In this document: piece by piece, positions 6,544-6,545 of the stretch
How the letters are laid out: every line of letters starts with the position of its first letter
Numbering within the stretch: the first letter of the stretch is position 1
Source: Deltaproteobacteria bacterium RIFCSPLOWO2_02_56_12
GTDB taxonomy: Bacteria; Desulfobacterota; Binatia; UBA9968
Assembly: GCA_001799045.1 (NCBI GenBank)
Contig: MGRY01000153.1
Location: forward strand, 1-6,545
Direction: 5' to 3'
Length of the DNA: 6,545 bases
Notes under the pieces: generated by a model
The model's input: only the letters and a program-made list of their open reading frames with translations
What the model was told of the DNA's origin: nothing
Database searches by the model: none
Position numbers and translations under genes: made by a program

Positions 6544-6545
6544 AC

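Overview
The window is a leftward (minus-strand) block of ordinary bacterial housekeeping genes. Read in the direction of transcription, from right to left, it holds a decayed gene end (6379-6543), a non-coding stretch (6215-6378), a SurA-like periplasmic chaperone/prolyl isomerase (4880-6214), pdxA (3794-4807), a phosphomannomutase/phosphoglucomutase of the AlgC/ManB type (2436-3797) and uvrA. The uvrA gene starts at 2360 and runs off the left edge with about 786 codons visible. No tRNA, rRNA, CRISPR array or complete mobile element was found.

The SurA-like protein with an export signal implies a Gram-negative envelope. The mid-range GC content, the AlgC-type mutase and the protein sequences fit a deltaproteobacterial-type or related deep-branching Gram-negative lineage. 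I cannot name a genus. The surA-pdxA pair matches the arrangement known from E. coli (surA-pdxA-rsmA-apaGH), but here the following genes are algC and uvrA.

The genes look like one transcription unit. pdxA and algC overlap by 4 bases (ATGA), with a strong Shine-Dalgarno sequence for algC inside the end of pdxA. A plausible promoter lies in the 72-base gap before pdxA. algC and uvrA are separated by 75 bases carrying an imperfect inverted repeat built from GA-rich units. The functions (outer-membrane protein folding, pyridoxal phosphate synthesis, sugar-phosphate supply for surface polysaccharide, nucleotide excision repair) are not one pathway; this is a mixed housekeeping cluster.

Three things merit a second look. 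UvrA keeps all its cysteine pairs and its UvrB-binding domain but has lost almost the whole insertion domain of ATPase half I, which is replaced by a short acidic loop. The SurA-like protein has one PPIase domain instead of two and a long low-complexity C-terminal tail with a repeated aromatic/LNP motif. The right edge holds what looks like a broken end of a DNA-methyltransferase/restriction-type gene. I did not find a clearly new multi-gene system.
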